Source: Anthonomus grandis grandis
Lineage: Eukaryota; Arthropoda; Insecta; Coleoptera; Curculionidae
Direction: 5' to 3'
Assembly (NCBI RefSeq): GCF_022605725.1
Contig: NC_065556.1
Span: forward strand, 9,548,001-9,612,000
Length of the DNA: 64,000 nt
A program made the position numbers and the translations under genes. Every line of letters begins with the position of its first letter. Position 1 is the first letter of the stretch. The notes below the pieces were generated by a model. It was not told where the DNA came from, ran no database searches, and saw only the letters and a program-made list of their open reading frames with translations. Below, piece by piece: positions 1 through 12,000 of this stretch.

Positions 1-274
1 GGTTTAATATTTTCATCATAGTGTCTAGTTTTGACTGTCAGTAAAATCAAAGCAAGCAAGTATACAAATTCTAGAAAAGTACAAACAATAAGAAAATTCT
101 AAATATTTCGAAACTATTCGATCAGGCTTTAAAAAGGACGCGCTTCGTGACATTTCATTCAGTTTTAATTATTTAGTAAGTTTTTACCTTGGAAACAATT
201 AAACGACAGTCAAGGTGAATTAGGTTAGAGTTTCTGACGGTTCCAATAAAAGTGTGTTCCTAAATTTCGTTATA
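1..274 (+). repeat. 5' LTR fragment, gypsy family A copy 1 (cut by window start)
   Basis: Matches the 3' part of the LTRs at 53801-54296 and 59273-59768, ending in a mutated form of their CGTTACA end (CGTTATA). The primer-site position follows at about 277 with TAGTGTCAGAAG, one base from the TGGTGTCAGAAG of the better copy. It has an internal deletion, and bases about 46-79 are the reverse complement of the corresponding stretch of the other LTRs. The 5' end and its target duplication lie outside the window. Confidence 0.88.
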
Positions 275-277
275 ATT

Positions 278-3200
278 AGTGTCAGAAGTAGGTAGGGTAT
301 TTGGAAGCCTATTTTAGTGGATACTTGTAACAAGAAGTCAGGCCAAGATAAAGAACGAGCAATTGATGGAGTTTCTATTAAGGAAGTTTGACGAGAAAGT
401 AGAAGAAGAAGAAAGAGACCGTAAACAAGAAGAATGAGACACGAAACAGGAAAATTTATTAAAGACAATTAAATCTGATCTAAAGAAAGAAAATGAAGAC
501 CTCATTAAGACCACCTGAAGAAAGAAAATGAAGAACGAGACAGAAAACAAGAACAACTTATAAAGACCATAAAAGAAGACTTACTGAATTTAAAAGATAA
601 CATTAGAAAGGAGCAGAACTAACGAGACAGAAAACAGAAGTAACGAAATTTACAACTTAGAGCAGATCTGGAGATGAATCAGAAACAATTTTTGACTAAC
701 TTTGAAGCAACAGTGGAAGAAGAATTGGGGCAAGTACAAAAAAAACCAAGAACTAGAGATAAAAGTAAAGCGGGCCCCTCTTCATCCCGATAAAAGTGAA
801 GCCACCTAAACTCGACGGCAAAGAAGCATGGAGTACATACTTAAATCAGTTTGAAGCCGCTGCTAGGGGAAGTCGCTCGAATAACGAAGAAAAGGCAATG
901 AATCTTAAGCTATGCCTTAGAGGAAAAGCTACAGAAATATTAATAATGGTGCCACTTAAGGATCAGCTCAATTACGACGTTATGGTCCGTACCTTAGAGA
1001 TGAGATATGGTGAAGCCTATCTGCAACAAGTGTACCAGGCTCAATTGAAATCTAGGCGAAAATAACCAGAGAAAGGACTCTAACAGTTGGAGGCCCATGT
1101 TGCTCGATTAGTAAATCTCGCTTATTCTTCAGCCCCAACAGAGTTCCGAAAATAAGTTTCTTTAAATTGTTTTATTGACGGGTTCGAGATCCAGATACTA
1201 ACCATGCTCTAAGAATGACTCATCATAAAAGTATTTCGGAAACTTTGGCTCATGGACTAGAGGATGAGGCTTTTCAAGCAACTAGAAGGCAGACATGGAT
1301 AAGGCAAACCAGAACTTCAGAAAGTGATTTCAAATACCACCTAAAGAAGATTGAGTCATTTTTGCCTAAAAAAATTAAGAGACCTTTCCGCTGCTGGAAC
1401 TATATTGAGAAGGCATACCTTCAACATCAATGCCCCAAGCCATTGACAGACCCAAGGAACCAGGAAAACTTCATGAGGTGCAAGCTAGCTGGGCGCTACC
1501 AAGCTCCACGTATTAAATAAACATTAATATAAAAAATCAGCTGCCACGTGCTGGCGAGAGCTTGGTAGTACTGGGAAAAGTATGCGGCTATGAGTGTGAG
1601 ATGGTGATGGATACAGGATCCGGTCATACTATCGTGAATCCTAACATCGTAGCTCACTGTAGAATTTCATCACCACCAAATTTAATCCTGGAGTCAGCCT
1701 ATCGAAAAAGGATTCCGATAATTGGATTACATGAAGCTAAAATCACCATTAGCTTAACAACAATCCAGGAGCAAGTATTAGTAGCAGAAATTATTGATAA
1801 CGTTATATTGGGGTTAGATGTTATGAATGCTCAGCAGTTTAAAATGGATGTATATAAGCGCATATAATTGACGAAAACTGAAGAGATCCTTATGCATTAT
1901 CTACATGAAGATATTGGAAATGCTCGAGTTGCTAAGTTATATCAGGATATGACCATACCAGCTAATTTAGAGATGATGGTTAATGCTATAATTGGAGGAA
2001 AAGATAAAGAAACTGTTTTGATTGAGTCTATGGATAACTGCAAGTATACATTGCTTAATACTTGTTTTTTTTTTAATATTCACCCGAAGATGCTAACATT
2101 GTTAGCGAAACACGTGTCGAGAGTAAAAATAAAGAGTTTTGGTTAGTGGTAAAGCTATCTCGTAATTTAATGGAGACAATGCTTCGATAAAACAAGCACC
2201 TCGACGGATTCCGCTAGCTGAACAGAAAAAGAAGGGTAGCTGAGAAAGCTGAAGCTAGCTGAAGAAAAAGGACGGATCTACTAAATTTTGTGTAAACTAT
2301 CGGCGACTGAATGACATTACCAACAAAGACAGCTATCCCTTACCAAGCATTGACGATCAGGTTCGCAATGGTTCTCAATGCTCGATCTGAAGAGTGGCTA
2401 CTGGCAGGTAAAGATGCACCCAAAATGTAAGGAAAATACCGCATTCTCGACTGTTTTGTTTACAGTCATGCTCTTTGTATTATCCAAGGCTCCAGCCACC
2501 TTTGAGAGACTTATGGAAACTGTATTACGTGGAATGACTTGGGAATCATATATAGTTTATCTGGATGACATTATCATACTGGATAAAACATTTGAAGATT
2601 ATTTAAAGAAGATTCAAAAGGTATTTATTAAGCTCCAAGGGGCCAACCTGAAGTTAAGTCCTAAAAAATGTTGCTTATTTCAAAAAGAAGTTCGATACTG
2701 GCCATGTAATATCAGAAAAAGTGTCAAGACTAATCCAGATAAAGTAGAAGTAATCAAAAATTGGCCAGGGCCCACTGAAAGACACCAGTTAAGAAGCTTT
2801 CTGGGCCTTTGTACCTATTACAGAAGATTTGCAAGAAATTTTGCCAACCTTGCAAAGCCTCTTGATAAGCTCACGGAAGACAAAATAGTATTTAGTTGGT
2901 CATCAGACTGTGAAGGAGCATTTCAAGGGTTAAAAAGAGCATGCTGGAATTGGAGCCATCCTATCATTCGTTGATTATTAGGAATTCGTTGATTATACAA
3001 GATGGATTATTAAAAAGAGTCTGGGCGTAGGAAAAGTAAAGACATATCTGACAGTCCTTTCTCGAAAGCGGATTCCAGAAGTTCTTGAAGCTGTCCATGC
3101 GGTGTTGACGGAGGACATTTTAGGAATAAGTAAGACCTCGGCAAAACTGAGAGAACGGTTTTACTGGCTGAACAGTCATGAAGATGTTGAACGCTGGTGC

Positions 3201-3803
3201 CGACAGTATGAACAGTGATCGTGAAGCAAGGGCCCAAGAGCCCGGACCAGAGGAAAAATGATGCAGTACCTTGTTGGTGCACCCTATGAACGAATTGAAA
3301 TGGTGGTAAACTCTAAGCAAACTACCTGGAATATCTGTATACAACTATTCCTATTGGCATATCGTTCTTCTATCCACAACTCTACTAGAAAAAGCCCGGC
3401 AAAAGTTGTATTTCAAGGCGGACAGCCCTGAAGAGTATGTCGCGCATCTACGACAGCGTTTACAAATGGCCCATGAAGAGGCACGGTATAAACTTCATCT
3501 AGAAAGTAACAAAATGAAATCACGTTATGACATAAAGGCGAATTCTACTGGTTTTAATCCTGGAGATAGAGTATGGTTATGTATAGTCCATGGAGGACGA
3601 AGGGCAATTCACGAAAGCTTCAGAAGGATTGAGAAGGTCCATTTCATGTGGTCACAAGGATTAACGATGTAGCGTACCGGATCCAGCGACGTCCGACGAC
3701 GAAGATGAAAATTGTAAACATCGTCTGGTTAGCGCCTTATCATGACTCCGATAACTCAGAAGGTGTTGATTAATTGGGACAATCAAACTTGAGAGCAGAG
3801 CAG
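278..3803 (+). pseudogene. Gypsy family A copy 1, decayed gag-pol remnant
   Basis: This is the internal region of the element whose better copy is at 53801-59768. Recognisable pieces are the coiled-coil gag start (about 355-780), gag body (796-1500) with a zinc-knuckle region altered near 1390-1440, protease with DTGSGHT (about 1612), reverse transcriptase with YLDDIII (about 2560) and integrase pieces (3010-3770). Many stops and frameshifts interrupt it. There are large deletions: much of protease-to-RT near 2150-2230, RNase H plus the start of integrase near 2960, and the integrase catalytic core near 3295-3300. It cannot encode a working polyprotein. The purine-rich tract before the 3' LTR (about 3791-3803) is degraded. 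Confidence 0.9.
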
Positions 3804-4290
3804 TATTATGAAAATATAAATAGGTAAATTATTCTTCGAGTTTTTGTACTATTTTATTCATATTTTATAGTTGTTAAGGTTGATTCGTAGGGCTTATTAT
3901 CTATATACTTTTGGTTTAATATTTTCAGTGTCATTTTTAATTAGTTTATCTTGTTTGAGGGCCCTATTCTATTCCTAATTTAGGTTAGATTATATTACTG
4001 TAAATCCTTGTATTTTAAATTTTCTAGAACTTGTATACTTGCTTGCTTTGACTGTCAGTATTCTCCTAAATTTATTGGTTTCGGCAAAAACAATGAAGAA
4101 ATTCTAAATATTTCGAAACTGTTTCATTGGGCTTTAAAAAGAACGCGCTTCGTGACATTTCATTCAGTTTTAATTATTTAGTAAGTTTTTACCTTGGAAG
4201 CAATTAAACGACAGGCTTTAAACAATTAAAGGCGCGCTAAATTAGAGTTTTGACGTTGTTAATAAAAGTGTGTTCCTGAATTTCGTTACA
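3804..4290 (+). repeat. 3' LTR, gypsy family A copy 1
   Basis: About 487 bp, starting TATTATGAAAAT and ending TTTCGTTACA, collinear with the 496-bp LTRs at 53801 and 59273 but with many substitutions and small indels. It carries the same order of landmarks, including CTTGCTTGCTTTGACTGTCAGT near 4040. The base run after it is ATATGATATG; the matching 5' flank is outside the window, so the target duplication cannot be checked. Confidence 0.88.
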
Positions 4291-6464
4291 ATATGATATG
4301 TATATTATTATAATCTAGCAAATTTCTGTACTGTCCGGTCAATATCCAGCAATCAAAATCGAAAACGCAGCAGATGTTGTTTGCCAGTGACGCATTTATA
4401 GTCCGCGTCCACTGTTATTTAATCAATATAATGCCTGTATCTCCTGGAATTCCAAATAAGTTTTCATAATTTTTTGTCGAGATATTAACAATGAATAACT
4501 TAATCGGTGTATAGGGGTAGAAACCTCGACAAACCAAGGTTTTTTGTGATAATTAATTAAAAAGTTAACTTGAAAAAATTATTTAGTTGTTAGTTGTTAT
4601 AAACGGCTATAACTGCCAAAGGATATGGATAAAACGTTTTCTTAAAGCCGTTAGGAGTTATAGCCCTTTAGATTTTAACTAAGAAAACTAAACTTGAATA
4701 TTGTAATTCCTGTAAAGACAATTTGGACCATGCTATGGCAAGAAGAGGCAACAGTTCCCAACAATAACCTATTTTATTTAAATAACCCTATTTACACTTT
4801 AAAAACTAAATAACTGTTCTGTAGAGGCAAAATCTACAAAATGTAATTAATGATTACTTTTTATAAAATGAAAATATTAAATATAGTTATACTTACTTTT
4901 AGTTCGATTATAACTTATGGGTGTGTTTTAATTAAAATAAAATATTGTATATCACAGGGAAAGTTCATGACCCTTATTAGGTGGGTGTAGTATTAAAAAT
5001 TATTAAAAATGTAAATTATACCCAACCAGTATTACAAAACTATAAACGATTGAAAAAGTTAAAAAAATGTAAATGAATAAGAATGACTTAATTATAAAAA
5101 AAATAACAAAATAACTGGCCTGAATTATCCGTTCCCAGTTAGCGATACATCGGTCTTTATTAACCTTTGTTGTTTAAATAGCGCTCATAACCGCCGAGAA
5201 TGGAGTTAGAATCCTTCACAGTACATGTGACTTGGAAACCAGGCTAGTGTCACAGATGGTACATCATAGAACTCCAAACCATTAAACCCTTAAGGAAATG
5301 GTAAAAATAAGAAGTAATATTCAAAATGATGAGAAAACGACAAAAGAAAAAAACCTTGAAACAATTTTCAATAAATATCTCAATGTCACCATTCCGGTGC
5401 GAATAAAGAAATTGACAATCACTCACCTCGCTAAGTTTCCTAATAAATCTTAAGGATCCTGTTAAGGAATTACCAAATCATAGCTTTAAGTAGAAAGAGG
5501 TTCCAAGAAACAAATAGCAAATTTACGTGTATCTCTACCAACACTAGAGGTGGGTTGCTAAATAGCAACCTGCTATTTTATAACTGGTGTTGTTTGAAAT
5601 AATTGTAATTGCTGTGTGTCCAAAAAATAACTGCTATTTTTGTAGCAGCTAAAATAGCAAAATAATAATGAGCACGCGAGCCGATTTTGGTTTGATGATT
5701 GCGATGCGCGATCTGCAACTGCGACTGAACCGTTAGAAGCGATTCGGCAATTTTTGACTATTTACGGATATTTAGCATTTTTAGCAAGTAAGGTAGAGAG
5801 ACCAATCTTTATGATGACCGGAATTCAGCGAAACAGGAATTCGGGCCACATTATTTTATATGGTCTGTTTTTAAAAAACAAAATGTGTTTTGTAGTTGTT
5901 TTTTCCCTGGAAAAGAGGTGGTTATTGGGTGACAATATCTTAATATTTAATATATAGTACAATTCTAGGAGGTATTTGAGCCAGGAGGATATAATATATC
6001 CTAATAACGTTCATATATATAATAATAACAAGTAGACGCGTAGCGTCAATAAGTAGAGGCTACGCATCTACTTTAGTCCGTGGGGACCAGTAGAAATTTT
6101 TAATTTTTTTGTCAGTACTAATAAAAATTTTTCCAATTATCCAAGGAGTGCCCTAAACACGTAGAGGGGGAAGAAACCTGCCGTATCCTCGTAAGGCTCT
6201 GAGTTCAAACCTTAGCCTCGGCATGGTGCTCTACCTGACTTTTTCTTTTTTTAGTACTTCGAAAAAATTAACATCTATAGTATATACACAGAGAAAAGCA
6301 AAGGTCATATTATATATTATAATCAGCAATAAATTTCATTTAAATATAACTTATTTATTTCTGGGTATCATGCTTCAGAGAATCATGATGTGTTACAATA
6401 CGCTCCGCTCTCAAGTAACTCTTATACATATAACCAATATTCAATGATACCTTCTTATTTTATT
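4291..6464. other. No gene recognised; AT-rich intergenic stretch with small hairpins
   Basis: I see no protein motif on either strand. Short inverted repeats are present: GTTGCTA/TAGCAAC near 5556-5571, TGCTATTTT/AAAATAGCA near 5630-5660, and a 13-bp imperfect pair at 6032-6044 and 6059-6071. The open frames here are short, lack recognisable motifs and are not called as genes. Confidence 0.5.
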
Positions 6465-6733
6465 TGTAGGTTTTGTAGTCACCAGACGAGAGATCCTATA
6501 CTCTTAAACACCAAAATAATACACTCGTTAACGGGTAACAATACTTTATTGTACCAATCGTACAAGAAAACAGCTACATAGCTTAGACACGTGGTAGTCA
6601 ACGACTTTTACAACCAGTCTCTGTCACGACTCAGGTGCAGCCTAATTCGCCATAATGGATCGAATACATCCTGACAATTGACAGCCTCCCTTCCACTCTC
6701 GGAGTGAGTGAGAGGGCGATACAAGTCCCCACA
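6465..6733 (-). repeat. 3' LTR of family B (element on minus strand)
   Basis: 269 bp, TG...CA ends, a near-identical partner at 14860-15128. Just inside it (about 6734-6748) the minus strand reads AGGAGGGGAG, a good polypurine tract for plus-strand priming. The outside flank is TATT, matching the other end. Confidence 0.93.
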
Positions 6734-6766
6734 CACTCCCCTCCTAGTGTGAACGTTACAATTCAA

Positions 6767-6882
6767 CAAAGTCACAAACATTATATAATATGCAAAGATT
6801 AATAAAATTATGCATTAGCAACATTAGAATAACACAAAGTTACAAACACTATAATATGCAAAGATTAATAAAATTATATATT
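6767..6882. repeat. Short tandem duplication at the 3' end of family B
   Basis: A stretch of about 66 bp containing ATATGCAAAGATTAATAAAA is present twice in tandem with small differences, between the polypurine tract and the end of pol. The second unit overlaps the pol stop region. Confidence 0.7.
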
Positions 6883-9079
6883 TGAAAATCTCACTTGCTT
6901 TTTACGAGCGTAAGTTTTTAAAACCTTTTCAACCATTGGTACTGGCAAATCGCCAGGACCGTCCAAGTCGTGGGTTCCAGCCAAACTGGATGAGGTGACT
7001 GGCGAATTGCCAGCACCATTCAAGTCCTGGGTTCCAGCTAGACTCGAAGGGGTGGTTAAAGGAGGGTCGCTATCAAGTGTATCAGCTAACAAGTCTTCAG
7101 ACATGAGATATGCCGGCTTAAGTAGCTCAACCGAGACGCTTTTCGTTTTCCCGTTGATATCGATATCAAACACCCTATCGGACGGTCTTTTAACAACCTT
7201 GTAAGGTCCGGAATAAGTTCGTTCGAGTGTCTTCGCAACAACATTGCGTAAGAAAATATGGGAGCATTCATATAAATTTTTAAAAACAAACGCGCGCCTC
7301 TTGTGGTTATGTGTGACTGGAACAGGCCTGACAAGTCGCATAAACTCACGGAACTCCTCAATGAATGTGCGAGGATCAGGAGTAAAATCCCCTTCAAGAA
7401 AGAATTCGCCAGGCATGCGAAGTGTTGTGCCAAACAAGAATTCGGTAGGCGATGCCTCGGTGTCAGCACGAACATGAGCGCAACCCTAAAAGAACCGTGG
7501 ATAAGGTCCGCGTCCAATTCTTGTCATTGTGACACTTCAAAGCGGCTTTAAGGCAACGATGCCAACGCTCGATCATTCCGTTTGCCGCGGGGTGGTAAGC
7601 AGTCGTATGGATGTGTTGAGTGCCAATAAGGCTAAGTAAGGCTTTAAATAAGGTGGCTTCAAACTCAAGACCCTGGTCAGAGGTAATAACTTTGGGAGAC
7701 CCATAACGAGAGACCCATGTATCATAAAAGGCCCGCGAAACAGTTTGGGCAGATTTATCCGGGATTGGAATGGCCTCTACCCAACGGGAGAACCGATCAA
7801 TCATTGTCAAAATATAATGGAAGCCGTTGCTTGGAGGCAGAGGGCCCACCAGATCGATATGTACGTGGTCGAAACGACCATCAGGGGTTACAAAATGTTC
7901 AGGAATAAATTTGACATGCCTAGAAACCTTGGCATGCTGGCAATCTAAGCAGGTTTTGCACCATAGTGCAACATCACGGTGCAGACCGGGCCAAATGTAC
8001 TTCATGCGAATTTGCCTGTCAGTTGATTTGGTTCCACAATAAGCAGCGTTATGTATACGATCAAAGATCACGCGCCGTAATGGCAAAGGAATAAAGGGGC
8101 GAATGGAGTCGCCAGAGATATCACAATATAAAGATGTCTTGTCAGGACCAAAGTCGAAGGTTTTAAAACAGAAGTCTTTATGGGGGGTCTTAATAAGCTC
8201 TGCCAGTTCTTCATCTTTGCTCTGCAAATCAGAAATTTGTTTTAGAGAGATGTCTATGGGTAGAGAAAGAGACTCAATACGTGACAAACAGTCAGCCACC
8301 ACATTATCTGAACCTTTAATGTATTCAATGCACGTAGTAAATTGGGAAATGTATGAAAGTTGGCGAGATTGCCGGGGAGAAGCTTTGTCTGGACGCTGAA
8401 GAAAAGCGTAGATCAAGGGCTTATGGTCGGTCACAACCTTGAACTCCTGACCTTCAAGATAATGCTCAAAGTATTTAATTGCCTCGTAAATGGCTAGCAA
8501 TTCCCTATCGTAAGGACTGTATCGAGTCTGCCGAGGGGACAATTTCTGAGAAAAGAATGCTAAAGGCTCCCAAGACTGCTTCGTTCCATCAATCGGTTCA
8601 GACAGTTGTTCGAGGGAAGCACCAATCGCAATGTCAGAGGCGTCGGATACCACACGGAGTTCCGCGCCAGCGCGGGGATGGACTAGTAAGACTGCACTAG
8701 CTAGCTCCTGTTTAACTTTTTCAAAAGCTCGTTCAGACTGATCCGTCCAGATGATAGGACTTTGATCATTTTTACGCGAGTCCTTGAAATATGCATTTAA
8801 AGGAGCTTGAGAGGAGGCCGCGGTAGGAATATTGCGATGGTAAAAATTTACCATGCCTAAGAAGCGGCGAAGCTGAGAGACCGTAGAAGGCTTGGGGAAA
8901 CTTAAAATGGCTTCAACCTTAGTAGGAATAGGAGATATACCACGATGGTTAATGCGATAACCCAGAAAATCAATTTCATTAACGGCAAGAACACATTTGG
9001 CGGGATTTAAGCGAAGACCAAATTCTCTAAGTCTTTCGAAGACTACTCGTAAATGAGTGTGATGGTCTTCAATGGTTTT
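6874..9079 (-). pseudogene. Family B pol, 3' part: end of RT, RNase H, integrase
   Basis: Reading leftwards from 9079, the frame resumes directly after the RT catalytic DDILVFS motif that lies on the other side of the nested element. It continues through the RT thumb (FLGYRI near 8950), RNase H (VSDASD near 8650), and integrase with an H-x-C zinc region (WCKTCLDCQ near 7940), a catalytic triad in HIDLVGP, TSDQGLEF and GMIERWH, and a C-terminal GPY module (YSGPYKVV near 7200). A frameshift near 7470-7485 separates the catalytic core (open to 7463) from the C-terminal part (6874-7437). The tail carries two near-identical SSLAGT-type repeats near 6960-7050. The enzymes would reverse-transcribe and integrate the element; this copy cannot make them intact. 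Confidence 0.93.
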
Positions 9080-9087
9080 GGAGAATA

Positions 9088-12000
9088 CTTAGAACATTGA
9101 AAGGCTAGAAGTAGCATGCCGTGGAACTATGGGCAGGTTTGTTTGCTTGCAACATCTCTGATGCAATGATGCCAAGTGCTTATAGAGAAATGGCAAAAAT
9201 CACTTTATAATATCATAAAAATTTTCAGTTGTTTCCAAAGGCACAAAACAATACTACTGCTCCCCTTTAATAAAATATCAAGCATTTTTTTAAAATAAAT
9301 TTGATAAGATACTCTATATCGAAGTCAATATAAGTTAAGTAAATGAAAATAAAGTACGAAGAAACGAAAAAACGGTAATGGCATCGCAACGCCGCTCGAT
9401 CGCATTGTGGATGTCACAGATACAAGCACGACGTCACTTTACCAGTGACGTCGTCAACAAATATTTACCTGATAAATTTTAATAAATAAGTAATGAGTAA
9501 TATTACCATTTATGAGCTATTTATGTGTTTTTTTTTAATGGACTTCATTAGAGGAAGGTCCTAATGAAAGGCAGCATTTTTGTCAAAGCATTTTTATGGA
9601 AATTAAATATTTTATTAATATAATATTATAGATTTCTTAATAAATCATGTTTAAGACACAAATTTTTAACATTTTGCAAAATTTTATTGTTATTGTTATA
9701 TTGGACAAAACTCAGTTTTACATTACTTACTTATATCACATAATATATATTTCTATGCTGCTGACTTTTTCAAAGGGGCAGTATTGCTTCAGCGGAAAAA
9801 GTTAAAACTACAAGGATGTTCAAATTGTGAAGGAGTTTGCAGGTTTTTTGTAGGTTATAAGATTTTTATTATGAGTATTTAGCCTGTATAATGGTTTTGA
9901 GACATTTAATAGTGACCTATATAATACCTAAGACCAAATATATCATATTAATTTATACTAAAAAACAAAGCTAAGAATAAAGACTATGTACAATAGATTA
10001 GATTAAGATTAGGCTTTTCCATAAAATCATGTTATTATTTCTTAAGTATTTTAATAATGACTTCAGACATCTAATTCAATTTCTTTGGCGCAAATTTGCT
10101 TGTTGCAATCTTCGAATTTTAATTTTTTGTTCTATATTTTTTTTCCATAATCTGGTGATAAGTGATTAAGCTCTTGAAACGGTGGAATCATCAGTGCTTA
10201 GGTCCTCAGGATATCATTTTGATTTTACCCTAGAATAATATACATAAAAATATAGTATTACCAAAATTAAAAAGAAAAAATTAAAAAAATGTATTATGAT
10301 AATCCAATTGATCAATAAAATGTATGTTATTATAGAGAATCTTTGTAATGTCATACATTTGATTAATTGCATTTAATTAAACAAATATAATACAATAAAA
10401 TACCATATCACTTTTAAATAAGATATATAGAATAGGATGATATATGGCATAAAACTAGTAGTCTATTTTGAGTGTATTTTTACCTTTTCCTTGGCAGAGT
10501 CAGGGAATGTGTAGCAGTTAAACAAAAACGGCTTGGATGAGAAATAGTAATTGTTGACCTAGACTCCACGGTTACTGTAGAACTATAATTCTCAGATGCA
10601 GTTATTGTTGATGATGAATGATCAGATCTGTAATTATACAAAATTTGGTGTATCAAGAATATTAATCTATTTTAATTATCCATACATGTCTATATTAGCT
10701 TCACTGTTTGTACTATATACCATTTTGAAAGCTAAAGACGTTTTTGCACTCTTCAGGAAAGCTACCCCTGTAGCTTTGAAGGGTAAATCACTTGGTAAAT
10801 TAACTGAATTATTGGCTGCTGTGTTTCTAACCAGTGCATCAGAAATCCTAGTAAAAAAATAGTTTTACACACATACCTAATAAGTATTAGGTATAAATAA
10901 ATCTTATATGAGTAACACTAATACTTTTTGTAAAGAAGCTGTATGTTTTACAACATAGCCCAAGCGCAAGTTTTAAAAGGTTGTTTTTTTAGCTTACATA
11001 ATGTAGTAAATAAAAGCATGCAAACCTTTATCAATAATTCTAAGGTAAAATATACTCATACTTTATAAATATACTAGAAAAATATATTTAAAAAAATTAC
11101 CTTTGAGGTAGAGCTGATTTTTTTAATAAATTCTGGCTACTGATAATATTATCTCCCTTAAATCACTTCTAAGGATGTGATCTGAACAAACAAATATGTT
11201 CTTTTTAAATGTGTTGATTTCCATTAATGAAACCCATTGTTCCCTTTGGGCATAATCATTAGGCAATCTATAATAAGTATTTGATATTTAATCAAAAAGC
11301 AGAAAAAAATTACAGTAATAAATTAATATGTGGTGCCAATTACTATATATATTATTGTAAGTTGCAATAAGGTAAAACAAAAAAAAATTATGGAACAAAT
11401 TTTAAAGAAAGACAAAATTAACTTTATACATAGATATCAAACTATATATAGATAGGTACATAGGTATTATGCGTTTTTTCTGCTAAAACAACAAAAAAAA
11501 AACATAAAATCCTGTAATAAAACCAGGGGCAAAATTCTAGTTTTATATCTTTTATAGCCTATTAATAGATGAATATGTTCAAAAAAATATTTAGATTTAA
11601 AAATATAAATATGTTGGTATTTTACTCACACTTTCACATTCAAATTTTTATTAGGTTTATATCTATAAGATCCCCTATTCTACGTTTATGATGATGGTTA
11701 CCCCATGATGTGATGTTATGAAAGTATCGGTACTTACTTGTGAAAAGATCGGCTTGAATCACCTTTTTATCATGATGCGGCACAAACGACACAAGTTTTT
11801 GCCATCCTAGCAATTTAAAAAAACACTAAAATGTGGCCTTTTTTCCCTTTTAAACCGAAAATTAAAGAAAATACACGAATCCCGAATATAAACAAAAAGC
11901 CGTTTGACAGATGACACAACGCGTATGGTTTAGGCGCTTAAGCTCCGGTGTTGTCGCTTCCAATTTTTTAGAAGCAGTTTTAGGGATAAGAATGTTAATA

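Noticed and set aside
6145..6225. tRNA-like T-arm (CTGAG TTCAAAC CTTAG) followed by CCTCGGCA
   Set aside because: The 5' acceptor strand, D-arm and A box cannot be matched upstream, so this is at most a tRNA-derived SINE scrap.
10596..10862. Plus-strand open frame of 88 codons inside the THAP element
   Set aside because: It lies antisense to THAP exon 3, whose minus-strand reading has matching splice sites and phases; the plus-strand product has no recognisable motif.
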